64,000 bases of DNA from Adineta vaga (Eukaryota; Rotifera). Below, piece after piece: positions 35,147 to 48,900 of this stretch (position 1 is the stretch's first letter; every line of letters starts with the position of its first letter). Where the stretch lies: contig CP075493.1 in the NCBI GenBank assembly GCA_021613535.1, positions 11,470,001-11,534,000 on the forward strand, written 5' to 3'. A program made the position numbers and the translations under genes. The notes under the pieces were generated by a model. That model did not search any database, was not told the origin of the DNA, and saw only the letters and a list, made by a program, of their open reading frames with translations.

Positions 35147-36110
35147 AACAACACATTACTTTCGATAAAAGTACAAGAGGACTTGATAAAGTTCATTATT
35201 CCAAAGTGATGATTTTTATTTTAAAAATCTTTCGAATATTTTTATAATCATGAACTATCTATAAATGTAATTCCAAAATGTTAATCTATAATCATTTGAG
35301 ACTGCACTAAAGCTCTCAATAAATGTTCTTATAAGTATAAAATAAAAATAAAAATAGCTTATCAGAATTAAGAAATCAGAATATGTCGAATAAATTAGTC
35401 AAATTACCAAATCACTAGAAAGATCGCTATCAAAAACTTCATATTGTTACTTGATACTAAAAACAATAATATAGAGTATCACATCTAACGTGAATATCTT
35501 TCACCTATACTTATACTAAGATTCTATTGTCGATAACGTTACGCATTCAAAAAGAAGTACATGACACAAGAAATCTTTTTTCTCACATCAATCTATCTTG
35601 TGGATTGACGATGGGAGAAAACCTGAAATTTTACCATATATTTTGATTAATGAATATTCTTTTCTAACAGAGAAAAATATTTCCGTAGAATATAAATACG
35701 AAATGGACTGGCGTGAAATGAGAATTTACACAGAACAAACTTTTTACGGACGGAAAAAGTGCTTGAGAAAAGCAATCAACATCAAACACACACAGACACA
35801 TATATTCTGTAAACATCATACATTTTAATAGATTTTTTTCATTATAAAATCACATAGAAAAGAATGTTTCTACTAACCCATACTTATATTTGTGCTATTT
35901 CATCATAAAATTTGCCTCCTAACAATGTTTTTCTTAACCTATATAAGTTATTTTGTTTTTATCAACCGGATAAAGAAAGATATGAACTAAACGCATTATA
36001 TATTTGACAACTTATTTCAACATAGTGAAGGAAAAACAGGTTTTATGTCGATATGATATTAAATGAAGTTACAACAAACAAAATATGAAAAAAAATATTA
36101 TAAAACTCTT
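35147..36110. other. Intergenic, nothing firm
   Basis: Probably contains the missing first exon of the upstream secreted-protein gene. The frame at 35598-35828 has no support. Confidence 0.35.
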
Positions 36111-37119
36111 TCACTTTTCGCCGATGTTTGTCTTTTTTACAGTAAGTGCATTGGTTGGATTAATTCGATTATGTTTTTGCCAGAATAATATTTGATTTCG
36201 TACTGCTCGACGAAAACGACTTGATGAAAATAGAAATAAATAACAACTTGTCTAGAAAAGAAAGGAGAAGAAGGTAATGATAACTACATAATTGACAAAG
36301 ATCTCAACATACTGTATAATAAAAATAACATAATAAACTAGTCATAGTTGATAGAAATGATTCGATTAATAATCGATTTGTATCTTTTATCATTCTATTT
36401 GTGATTAGACCATAAGCATTATTAATTCCATATGGAATGATAGATATTACAACAATAGCTACTTCAATTAAAACCATTCGTACTAATTGTCGATCAATTT
36501 GTTGTTCGGCAAGAACTCTTGTTAAACGAATTGTACGATAAGTTAAATATCCAAATATAATCATAATTGTAGTCGGTAAAATACATGTAAAAGTAAGAAC
36601 ATGGATTGAAATATAAATAGCATAATTAGAATTTGTTATTAAACATATGTTTATATCTGATGAAATATCAACAAATATGAGAGCAGGTATACCGTAAAGA
36701 AAACTAAAGAAAATCACTAGACATACTAATCTATGTGCCCATGTTATATTACTCCAACGACGTAGATGAACATTTCTTGATGTAGCTAAATATTGATCAA
36801 TTGCAGCTAAACATGATAAAGCAAATGAAATTACACTAAGAATAAGAATAAGAAATTGTCGAATTTTACACCATAGAACTGATGTACGAGTTAAATCAAT
36901 TCCGTAACCAGCACTGACAATACGTGAAATAAGATTAATCGTTAGAAAACCAATATTATCAACTGAACGAATAAGAAAATAAAATGTACAAGGATTTGTA
37001 CGATAAGAACGAACAGTTGAAAATACTAATATAATTAAACTATTTCCTATTGTACCAGTAATAACAAGAAATAATCCAATATAAATTGTTATTTGTTGAC
37101 TTATATATAATAATGACAT
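36111..37119 (-). CDS. Rhodopsin-like G-protein-coupled receptor
   Basis: Two exons on the minus strand, 37119-36313 and 36251-36111, joined by a 61-nt intron inside TM7; 315 residues. TM1 carries GTIGNSLIILVF with the conserved Asn. TM2 reads SVDNIGFLTINLI, and a cysteine (LWCKIRQF) precedes TM3. TM3 ends with AIDQYLATSRN in the place of DRY. TM6 shows VVISIIPYGINNAYG and TM7 is completed by exon 2 (YYTTSCYLFLFSSSRFRRAV). It belongs to the bdelloid-expanded class A orphan group. Ligand unknown. The receptor at 1060-1947 is a distant relative, not a recent copy. Confidence 0.87.
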
Positions 37120-37813
37120 GATGATATTGTTTCTACAATGTATTCAAATCAATAATAAAATAATCTTTAAATAAAAAAGAATTTTTATATCATATTTATG
37201 TTTGAAATAGAGTTTCTATTATTTTTCTCATCAAAGAAATATTGATGAAGGTTAAGCGAACTCATTATAGGTTATAAATAGTGATGTCTTGTATATTTCT
37301 ATGTCAATTACCACTATTTCAAAATTCTTTGAATCGTTATTATTCGTGCTGCTTTCAAACTGGTTTTAATGCAATGATTACCATCAGAATCATAAAAATA
37401 ACATCAAACAATGACATTACTTACCTATCAATCTCGTTAAGTCATTGAGAGTTGGTTATGAGCCTGGATGATAGAATGCCAGAGGATATGGAATATTAGA
37501 AAGCGCATCTTCGAGAACTTCCTAACAATATCGTTTCAAACATCCGGGCATGTTTTCAAATGTTTGGGAAGAGTTGTATGAAACGTAATTTACTCATCGA
37601 CCGTTTGCAACGCATCGTTCAAATGTGTCCAAGACAGATCACTAAATTAACATATATTCCGACAATGACGTAAATAAATATATAAAAAATCTTTTCAAAA
37701 ACTGTTGGATATATTGAAATTAAATAAAACAAAAGTTAATTACAAAGTTTGACAAGGTAATACAAATGTGAAGTGTTCTGAACTCATTTACACTCATCCA
37801 GAATGCATTATAT
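37120..37813. other. Intergenic, nothing recognised
   Basis: AT-rich spacer between two same-strand genes; no open frame or repeat recognised. Confidence 0.45.
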
Positions 37814-40473
37814 TCAAAACAATGATATTTCTACTGTAGCTGGTTTAGAAAATTCTTCAATTGATTGATTAGTTTTGACCACATCTCGTTTAATAAATAA
37901 TGTTTTTGTATGTTTTAAATTGGATAGAAAATATTGAATATGATATCTTTTCTTCCATAGAAATACAATTAATGCGATAAAACTAATAACTGCAAATGTA
38001 ACAAATAAACCAGCCATCGATTCAAGTGTCATTGCTTGTGATGTGATTTGTACACTTTCAGAACAAATTGTTGTTTTAAACCATTTACGTTTTAAATCAT
38101 CAAGTTGACCTGATTCTCTAAGTAATAAAATAGTTCGATCTAAAATTTCTTTATATTGCCAAGTTTTTTGAAAAGCAATTCCAAATGCATTCGTATTAAA
38201 ATCTTTTCCAATTAAAGTTAAATTACAATAAATATTATTTACAATATATTCCGAAACACTTCCATCAACAATCGAAGCATCAATTATATTATTTAATAAA
38301 CCATCATAGATTTCTTGTTTAGTTATTAATGGATAATAATTTTTATTTCCACCGGATATTTCACGTAGATAAAAATCTTCTAAAGATGATCCAATTAGAA
38401 TTCCAACACGACTAAATGATAATTTACCATTTTTTATATCATCAAGTCCATCAATAATATCTTGCGATTTTGATATTGTTAATTCCGAAGCTAAATTTGC
38501 TGTATAAGCTGCAACTAATACGATACTTAAAAGATATAAACCAATTGTTAAGATTCGTCCTGCAGCTGTAACAACATGAAAATCAACACCATATCCAACT
38601 AATGTTCCAATCGAATACCAAATGCACATTGACATTAACGAAATCATCGATTTCTTTTGCAGTGCACTATTTTCCTTTCGTTCTAAGAAACACATGATCA
38701 AAGCAGCGTATAAACAAGCACAAAGAACAGTTAACCAAAGTTGAATAGAAAATGATCGTAAATATGTTGCTAAATCAATATCGTTTTTTAATTCTTTTCG
38801 TATAAGAATGCGTAATGAATTATCATAGATTGAATTCGAAAATGCTACTTTTTCACTTCGTGCAGCTGTTATCGTTGTTTGTGCGAGGAATAAATCATAG
38901 GCATCATTTGCAACTAAATCAATGATTTGATTAAATGTTCTATTTGTTATTAAATTTATTTCAGGAACAAAATCTAATTGTTCTCTTAGAAGTTCAATAA
39001 GATCAGGTATATAACCGATTAATTTGTTTTTTGTTTCACCGGAATCATTACTGATTTGTGTTAACATTGTAAATGGAGCTGTTTCAGTAACAGCTAATCG
39101 TAAATGAACATTTTGAAGTGAAGCATAACCCGATGGTGCAATTAAGGAATTTCCCGGCCATATAATTACACTTGTTGAAGAATAAACTTTCCAATTCGTT
39201 AAATGTGACCAGACTAATATAGGGACAAAATTTAAAATATTCGAAGATAGTTGAAGATTTTTTAGAACATAATAGATTCCGGTTATTCGATTGGTTGTAT
39301 TTTGAGCAAATTCTATTTGACCAGATACACCAAGATAATTGATATTATTGATTAGATTCAATAAGATATTGGCATTCATTAAAGATTGATCAAAACAGAA
39401 TGAAGTATTGAGAAATTGAATACAATTCGATGTCGTTTTGGAACAGAATTCTTCATAAATTTTAATTAAAGTCCATGTGGCATCGAAAGCAAATAATGCA
39501 TAGTAATTGACATTTTGTGAACCAGGAAAGGTGTCGGGTTCATATGTTTGCCAAATGTCATAAGCAGATTTTAATAATGTTTCATTGATGGGCGCATTGA
39601 CAATATTTCCAACAACTGGTTCCATAAGTAATAATCCATTTAAATTTTCATAAAATGTTTTATTAAAATAATCCAATGAAATAGGTGCACTTAATATCCA
39701 TAGAAATTGTGGGCCAAGTAAACTTTCATTCAGCGCTTTTTGTACGATAAGATTTGTATAAGCTGTTTCAGCCCATACGATGACAATTCGTGTTGAACTT
39801 AATGTTAATACAGATTTGAAATCATCTTTGATTTCGTATGTATTTATATCGAATTGAATTGTCTTTGTAATAAGTAGTTTTCTTCGATTGAATTCATCAT
39901 GAATAGATTTTGCACCATTGGATCCAAATACATCATTTTGATGGATAATTATACATGATGTCCAATCATATTGAAGAAATAATTCAGCAATTGTTACTGC
40001 AGCTATATTATCAGATGGAACTAATCGATAGAATGATGAGTATGTATTTCGATCAGACAATTGAGAATCAGTTGAACTGTATGAAATGAGAGGAATACCA
40101 ATTTTTCCAAGAAATGGACTAAGATATTGAGATTCTCGAGATAATGCTGGTCCAACAATTCCAATTATTGTAGAATTCGTAACAAATCGACATGTATCAG
40201 CTAGAGTAGTGACGACATCACCTTTACTTTCAATTGTTTTATAACCTATCAATTCGCCTTGAACTTTTATATTATATTGATGTGAAAGTATAACGGCTGA
40301 TTTAAACATGGCATGAGATTGAATTGACCAATTTGCCGATCAGATCGACTTAATATATCAGAAAAAACGCCTAATAATTCAATATTCGATGAATTTAATA
40401 ATGGCCAATCTGTTATAATCGATCCGAGAAGAGATTGGAACAGAATTACTTTTAACCAAAATAAGTCAATCAT
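37814..40473 (-). pseudogene. Ionotropic glutamate receptor with VGYG pore, frameshifted
   Basis: A signal peptide and the first residues (MIDLFWLKVILFQSLLGS, then WPLLNSSNIELLGVF) start at 40473. The rest (831 residues open from 40309) lies in another frame. The switch is a one-base loss or two-base gain between about 40315 and 40345: the downstream frame has a TGA just before it, and homology to the paralogue at 4243-7053 continues across both sides (AMFKSAVILSHQYN against AMLQSAMLLAQQYN). The remainder is complete: amino-terminal domain, S1, M1, pore, M3 (AAYTANLASELTI), S2 and M4. The pore reads GTLVGYGVD, containing the potassium-channel filter core VGYG at 38588-38599. A potassium-selective glutamate receptor with such a signature has been described from Adineta vaga (AvGluR1). 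The frameshift may be a real lesion or a sequence error. Confidence 0.85.
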
Positions 40474-41005
40474 CCTTCACAATAATAGTATTGTAGAACT
40501 GTATGTGAAAAAGAAAATCTATCAACTAACGAACACATAGAGAGAAAGAATGAATTGAAAAGGATATTTACATGAACAACAAAAACTACTTTATCTTGAG
40601 AGGAAATAACAATCGTTCTTCTTTGTTTTCAAGAGGTAAATTGTATCTGAATTATTTAGAAACTCGTCAATCTACTAATTGAATTCAACATTATTAAAGT
40701 TTTCTAATCAGTAGATTTTCCATGATATTTCATTATAGATGGATAAAGAAGTAAATTATTTTAGAAAACATGAAATCATCTTCTTTTGATATTTAAGAAA
40801 TGACGGAAATCAAATCATCAATTGAGTCAATAAAGAAAAAGTGCATTTAGAATAAACGCTTCCTTACAATTCTACAAACAAAGAATTATACAAATAAGAA
40901 AATGTTCACAATTGAGATCAAGTGATCGTCGTGTATAAGTTTATTTTGTAGTAAATATAGTATCTCATATCATTTATAATCCAATCTGTTAACTATAGAA
41001 ACTGA
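40474..41005. other. Intergenic, nothing recognised
   Basis: AT-rich spacer holding the presumed promoter of the glutamate receptor and the 3' end of the oxidoreductase gene. Confidence 0.45.
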
Positions 41006-42102
41006 TCAGTTTGAATTCAAATCAGATTGAAATAATTTAGTTAAAGTATCTATTAAAGGTACCAATTCTCTACCAAGCACTTGTTTTAGTAGAGGATCAG
41101 CAACAGCTGACTCTCCTCTTTCCAATGCTTTGAAACTCGTTGCCCATTTTTTCAAAAAATCCTCTTCACCAGTAGGATAAGGTGGTGTTGAACCTGGGCG
41201 TACATGATTTTCAATATATTCATTGACAGGAACGATACGAAAAGTGATTGGTCGCTTAAGAATCTTTGCAAACATATCACTAACAGTTGAAATAGTGATC
41301 GGTGTTGAGCCGGTAAGAAGCAACGTTTCTTGTTCATGTCCACCCTATATGAATTTTGAAAAAATAAATATATGAACATGTAGATCATATTGATATAACT
41401 TACATTAACCATCAACTTTGCAGTTCCTTCACCAAGATCAGCAAGACATACCCAAGTAATAGGACCATCACCTGGAACACATACTTCATTATCTTTTTTA
41501 TAATCGAAAAATCCTGTGTAAAGAGGATAACTTTCCGAATAAAGACCTTCACGTAATATTGTATACGTTAATCCACTTTTAGCCAGATATGCTTCTGTAT
41601 CCAGATGAGCTTGCATTACATGAGCAACACTATCAATCAAATGTCCTTGAGTATCAGTACCGAACATGAGTGAAGTATAATAAATATGTTTAACATTGGC
41701 ACGCTTCGCTGCATCAATTGCATTTACATGATGTTTAACACGAAATTCATGTTCAATACTGGGTACTGAAATAATCAGTAATTTTTCAGCATCTTTGAAC
41801 GCAATATCCAATAGTTCTGGTTTGCTGAAATCACCTTCACGAATTTCGACATTAGACGAAGTAATATCTGATGGAACTTTCAATGGATTACGAACCACAA
41901 CTGCAATTTCAGATGCTGGTACAAGATCTAGAAGATATTTTAAAACTTGTGAACCTAAACGACCAGTAACGCCTGTAAGAACAAACTTGACCATATTGGA
42001 CGTACGACGAAGCCTAAAGTAAGAAAAAGAATGAATAAATACAGTTATACACGCGAACACTGCGAAAAGAGAGAAAAGAAAAGAAAGAAAAATAACGTGC
42101 AT
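41006..42102 (-). CDS. NmrA-like NAD(P)-binding oxidoreductase
   Basis: Two exons on the minus strand, 42102-41404 and 41344-41006, with a 59-nt intron; 345 residues. An amino-terminal hydrophobic stretch (FLSFLFSLFAVFACITVFI) probably anchors it in a membrane; a second ATG (MVKFVLTG) just before the fold would give a soluble form. The Rossmann motif is GVTGRLGSQVL, followed by the acidic GDFSKPELL and HIYYTSLMFG, typical of the NmrA/atypical SDR group (QOR2 or triphenylmethane-reductase type). The family reduces quinones or dyes, or senses NADP redox state. The closest known relatives are bacterial and fungal, so transfer is possible. The second exon carries the carboxy-terminal substrate-binding part. 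Confidence 0.85.
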
Positions 42103-42983
42103 CGATGACTGAATACAGATTCAATCGAAAAATATATAAGATAAATATTTTTTTTCTTCATAATACATATCGTTATCTATTGGTCATTTCATGTTTTATG
42201 ATGCTGTATGATTTTTATTTGTTTTAGTCGGGTGTGGGTGTGACGATAATGGAACTGATCATATCAATGCCTAAAAATCTAAAACAAATAATTGAATTGA
42301 AAAAATAATATCTACAATTACGAACATTGATTTCTGTTGATGGTGACGGTGATCTAAGTTTTGTTTCTAATGATTTGAGATGACCTAATTATATGTTTGT
42401 TGTTCAGACATTTCAAGATAATTTTGAAAAGATAATCATCAATTATCGTAGTCGATCAATATTTGCATCGCCATGTATTGAATTTAGGGAGAAACATATA
42501 GTTTTGATGGAATTGGTAAGTAAAAGTTCGGACGAGAAACAGCGGAAATGTTTTTCTACTTTTGAAAGAACTTTGTCGACAAATGAAGAAGAAATATCTA
42601 TTAACATTAGGGTCCGTATAAAAAATTTCGTTGAATCTGATTATTTTTTGGAAGTTAAGTAAAGATCGTAAAGGTATATTGATTAGTGCCACATTTAATG
42701 GTTTGAATACAGATATAAATTCAATATCTATTAATCGACTTCATCAATGGAAACAAACAGTACAATAGCAAATAGATGATCATGTGAAAAATAAAAATAA
42801 AACCTATCGATATATTTAATCAAATAAATCAGTATTGAATCGACGCCAGTTTCAGAAGTTTTCTTCCCGCAACTAGAATATATTTCTATGTTAATGACGG
42901 CCTGATGTATTTTTTATTTATTTCACACTAGGAAAAAAAAGAAATAAGAGAATGGTAAATGTGTACGTAAGAATTATCTATGA
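42103..42983. other. Intergenic with G-rich tract and unassigned open frame
   Basis: Contains a short telomere-like tract (see 42229-42243). A plus-strand frame at about 42390-42770 reads FEKIIINYRSRSIFASPCIE and, after a stop at 42660, ILISATFNGLNTDINSISIN. It may be a decayed gene, but the family is not recognised. Confidence 0.3.
42229..42243 (+). repeat. Short TGTGGG-type tract
   Basis: CGGGTGTGGGTGTGA, two partial copies of the bdelloid telomere unit, G-rich on the plus strand. No C-rich partner is seen nearby. Confidence 0.5.
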
Positions 42984-45900
42984 TTATTTTGGATGAGAAT
43001 ATTTCGCTCGATGACCACTGTCAAAATCATGACATTTTGTGCCCCATTTACATTGTATTTTGCCACCGTCTTTTGGTGGATGTGATTTTGTAATTGAAGG
43101 ATGTGAAAATCTTGCTCGGTGATCAGGATTTTCATCACGACACTCACGTCCCCATTTACATGCTGTTCGTTCACTACGACTAGGACTCTTCGTCATGTTT
43201 ACTTGCTACTACAAAGAGATGAGTTCATAGATGAATAAGGTCAAAAAAAGAGAGTAATAATCACGTACTTGAAGGTGCAGATGTGGATGATTTCTCAAAA
43301 ACTTGTTCTCCATGGGAATATTTCATTCGATGAGGATATGATTTATCTGAACATGTATTTTGTCGATAGCATGGAAAAAGATAATCAGGTCGACCTGTAT
43401 GCCGATAAGAAGCACGATGACAAGGATCATCTAATTTTTTGCATGCTTCATCCTCTCGACATTTAGGAACATTATGTGGTTCATGAGTATGAGTTGAATG
43501 TGAATCCTTGTCACGACACCGTTCCGAATAAGGACATGGATGAGAATATTTAGCATTGTGGTCTTTTTTCGTGTCCTCTGAATATTGTTTTGAACAATTC
43601 ACATTCTCTGGACAAGGTTTTATCTTTGAATCATTGTCACCGAAGATGAAGTTTGCTACTTTACCTATAAAACCAGGTGTTTTGGGTGATTTATTATCAT
43701 CTACATTTGACGATGCACCATGAGAAGCATCGCTCGATTTATGATTATTATTGTCGGCACGTTCTTTACTCGGCTTATTCTCAGCTGCAGATGAAGTATC
43801 TCTTTCGTAATCTTTATCAAATGTTGGATGCATATTAGATTGTTTCTCGAAAGAGATCATTACATTTCGAATAGGTACTGAATGTGCTCCAGCACTCACA
43901 TGAACATATTCCATTTTACTTAAATCAAGTTCTGATCTACCAAATGTACAGGATATTTCTTCATGATTATAAATTCCATTGGGACCAGCATGAGACAAAA
44001 CGACTTTTCCAGTTGAACGATGAAGTTGTAAACAAAATGTCATAAAATCATTACTATTACAGCCAAGATAGAGAGTATTAGCTTTGGCTTTGTACGACTT
44101 CTTGCTAACAATCGTTGAATGCTTAAATGGATGTGCAGCAGCTAAATAGGAATATTTTTCATGATAGTCGTCATCATCATCATTTATTTGAGGTTTTGGA
44201 GCAATGTAACAGACTAAACAACGAAGATCTGGTTGATCTTCATTGATATCGATTTCTTCATTGCATAAAGTCAGCATCATATCACCATACATAACTTTCC
44301 AATAGATATAAGTGATATTATCTTTGGATGTGTGATGTAACTTTTCAATACGATATTGTGTGTATGCTTGAGAAATTGTTAGAGGTAAAACATAATGATC
44401 ATTGAAACTTAATGATGATACAGTAATAACTACACCTTTAACAGAATGTGATAACGAATGTGTAGCATTCTCTTTGTACTGTTTAGTTAATTCTTTTACT
44501 ACGAAGTTCTGATATTCTGATCGTGATTTCAAATTAGGAGTTGGCCCAAAAGGTCCTCTTTCATGATCGGCTTGACCATCGTGTGGTACAAGAGTAATAC
44601 GATGTTTAAACAGAGCATCAATTGCTTTAAGAGTAACTTCACTGAGTGCACTGAAGAGATTTTTGGGTATATAGATATGGTCAATATAATCGAGTGGAAT
44701 TAATTGAGGTAAATGTGCTTCGATGTTATGATGAGGGTCGTTCTTGATCCATTGCTGAAGAATCTCATCAAGAGTAACGTCCATTGTATTTGCTTTTGTA
44801 CGAAGACTAGTAAGTGCTATGAGTTCTAGAGCAGTAGCATATTCGTACCCTGACACGGAAGCATGCAGTTTTGTGCTATGATAATGTTGTACTCGTTTAT
44901 CGACATTACCAGAATCATTACCTAGCCATGGTCGCCATTTATATGCATTTCCGCTTACAAATGATGTTGCTGCTTGCATCGAATAATTGGCATCAGGATG
45001 ATGTAAAATCTCTCGTTTAAAAACAATAATAACATCACCATAATAATGACCTAAGTTTGGTCCTAGTACACTGAAGACTTGCTTATCTGTACCTAAAGCT
45101 TTGTCAGGTGGATGACCAATACCAGCTGGATCTGAATGAAGTCTAATTGAAGCCTGAGCAATTTCAATAGCTTTGGTACGTAGAGCATTGAAATTAGCCT
45201 TCGATATGGTTTTCGACAGTTTAATTTCTTTCTTCTTTATCATATGTTCGTAGGTTTCTTTCGTAGTATATGGTGAGGCTCCTTTGCCTGTATCGGCTCC
45301 CAATAAAGCTGGTGGTACTACAGTTGCTCTGGCAAAATCATTATTTTCGAACTCTAGTGCCACTAATGCGGTTACATATAGTTTAGCATCTTCATGACAT
45401 ACAGTTGTCTTTAGTTCTTCGATACGTTGTATTCGACTATGATGTAAAACGGAATTGGCAACAAAGGTCGGATCTTTCAGATTCTCCATATATTCACGAC
45501 TCATTATATGACCATGTAAAAATATTGATTCAAATATAAGTGGACTACATCGATGAATAGGCTGTACATTGCGTATCCAACTAAGAATCTCATTTGGAAT
45601 TGATCCTGATGGTAGAGGTTTCCAGCTATTTTTTGTGATATATTGTTCGACAGCTAACATATTATTCTTTTGATTTTGTACAAAATCAGTATTTTCATTG
45701 GAGCCATAATATTGCACCACACCACCTTGTTGAACTGATGGATGTCGAAAACTAACTTTGTGATCGAACTTTCGAAGTTCGCGACATGCACTATCATATT
45801 GACAGGCCGGTCGAATATCAGGAACATTCGGATGTGAAAACGAATTTAAATGTTCTTCATCATCAAGTCTTTTACATTTATCTTGAGAAGTACATACATG

Positions 45901-48900
45901 ACGAGCGATGTGAATAGTTTTAGCCAAATGTAACGGTGTATTATCGGTACATTTACGACCATTTCTGCACACATGAGCATATTTCATACAATGATTTTGA
46001 GTGTTGTGCGAAAGACTTCGAGTGTCTATTGCTCCTGATAATTTCATGAAATGAGGACAATCAAATGGTGTCCGTGGACAAGGAGAAGCAAACGGATGTT
46101 GAAATTCTTCTAAGTGATTTTTGTCGTGAAACATTACGCAAAGACCACCATGAGGACAACGTGGAGCACAATGACGGAATTTACTACAGTGACTGGCAAC
46201 TTCTTTTCGATATTCCATACATTTATGTGCTTTTTCACAAAGAGGTAAATGACGATACTGTCTTAAATGTTCATCGTTTTGTTTCTGACATCGACCTTCG
46301 TCTGGACAATAATCTGGATGGTCGAATTCTCGTGTATGATTTTCCTCGTGAATCCGTTGGCATAAACCACCGTCTCGACATTGATTTCGATGAATAAACG
46401 AAGTTGTATGAACTATATCATCCGTTCTTTTACATTTTCCATTAATAGCTGCTTGAATACAAAGAGGTGGATGAGAAAATTGATTACTGTGCTGATGTTT
46501 ATACATCTCCGTACATTTCGCACCATAGTTGCAAGGTGTTTGATCAAATATGGTCACATTAGCAACAGTTACACCATCACTTAAAAGTCGATAAGGTCCA
46601 ATGATTGTATTAGATTTGTTCATTGCAGTGTTCGGTTCTACAGTTTGACCATCTAAGATAGTAGCAAACGGTTGATAGTTTCCTTCTGGATTAAGTTGAC
46701 GACCAGCATTATGATCATCAACAATAGCAAATACGATTGTGTCGAAAAAACCAGCGTATTGTTCGATAACGGAATAAAAGATTTTTGCAACATGTTCAGG
46801 TGGATTTTTAAAAGCTCCACAACCAAGTGCTGATAGAATGAGACAATCGTGATTATGATGATGAGCTATAGCAAAGATATTTTCAATCTTTTTCCTTGTT
46901 CCAACAGCAAATTTGGGTGCAAGAAAATTCCCTTTCAATTCAGGATCTCGATAAGCAGCCATGGCAATGGAACAAACATTTTCTAATGGATTTTCCATAA
47001 AGGCATAACCTTTTTCTTCTGTTTGTCGAAAAACAGTAATACCTGTCGTATAGATAGCACCATATTCATTCATTGGATACATATTATTTGGATCTGAAAT
47101 ACGGTCAAGACGACTCTCGGATGTGCAATGAAAACGATCAGCACGTTCTTTAAGAAAATCGTCAAGACCAATATCAAGACTACGACAATAATCCGATCGA
47201 CGAAAGATATTTTCTTCTTGTGCTCCATCACCTTTTCGAAATCCACCACCAGGACTAGTTGCACTTGCCATATTGAGAAGAACAGGTCGTTTACCCATTC
47301 TCGTCATACGTTCATATTCATGCAAACAATCGTTACGAACGACACGAATCGTTGTTCGAGAATAAGGTGTTTTTGTGAAATTTAATTTTTCCGTTCTTTC
47401 AAGAGTTGATTCATGATTATAAACAATAGTTTTCAATTCATTTTTTAAATTCAATTGTATTTCACGATCTTCAATCATAAAACTTCTTTTTTTAATAACA
47501 CCAAGTGTATTTAACATGACAGTAACTCGAAGTAAATGACGTATTTGATCTGGTGTTGGTTTCTTTGGATCATGGGAAGTACCATGAGCTGGATCACGTT
47601 TTTGGTTTTTCACACGCTCAAATTCTTCATTCCATAGGTGCGAATTCCAACGATAACGAAAGATTTTATGTTTAGGATTAGCAACAAATTGCATTATATC
47701 CGGTTTGATTTCTAACATTTCTCTCTCATACCATGTATCATCATCAATTTCACCTCCATCTGGATTATTTAAAGTATTACAAAGATCAACAGTGAGCACA
47801 GTATCATTATCAATACGAAGTGCTCCACGATCTAGACATTTTTCAAATGCATCTTCGTCAGATAATTCCAGAATAAGATGATCACCAATAAGCTTATGAT
47901 GTATAACTGCATTTCGAAATTCTCTATGTTTAATAATGCTTTGAATGGAACATGATTTGGGAATTGGATGTAGAACTAGTCGACAAGCAAGTTTCGTCTT
48001 TTTTTGTAATGTTATTTTATCAACAATAACAAAACTTTTCGTTGACCATAGTCTTGCTACATTAGCAGAAATAATACATGCCGAACCTGAATGTCTGTTA
48101 ATTTGAACATAAAGAGAAGTCGACGGCAGATCAGATTCTCCAATTTCACGAGCGATTGCGTCGTGTAAATGTTGTTTCTTAACTGTGCGTGGTAAATCAT
48201 CGAAGAAACAACTATCTGCACAATAGTATATATCACCTAAGAAATTTTTTATTCGAAAAGTTCCATTAGATGAAGCACTAGTAAGTTCTTCTAACGAAGA
48301 AGAAACAACACGATAAATGTTCGAAAATTGTGCATTCAATATATCGCATGATAACAATGGCTTCTCTCCTTTGTGTACCTCCAGCCACCGATAAGACACT
48401 TCCTTTGCTGTTGGTAATTGTTCATCTTGTAATTCTTTGGTGACATTGAGCACGACGTACGAAATGAGTTCAATGGTTTCAACTATTGTGATAAAATCTT
48501 TTCCACGTTTTGGATCTAATGCAATTTTTCCAATTTTGTTCAACAGACGATCTTTCAGGTCGTTGTTAGCCACATGTATAACACCAATACCTAATTTTAA
48601 ATAGCATTTTACTTTCTTTGGTTTCATAAAAGCGAGATCTTCAATTCGTCTAGCAATTAATGTTTCCAGTCCATAACTATCGCTACTATCCGATGGTAGA
48701 TCAGATATATAAACTGTCTGCAGAGGTTTTGACGTTGATGGAGATGGACTACGAGCTTTCGTGGGTTTCTTGTCTATTGATGGCATTGATCTACTTTGAT
48801 GCGTGGGTGAATGATTATCGTCATCCACATAACTTTTTAGTTTTTCGTATTTCGCTCCTTTGATTTTTTCCTTATCAGGCTGCTGATCAGAAGCACCTTT

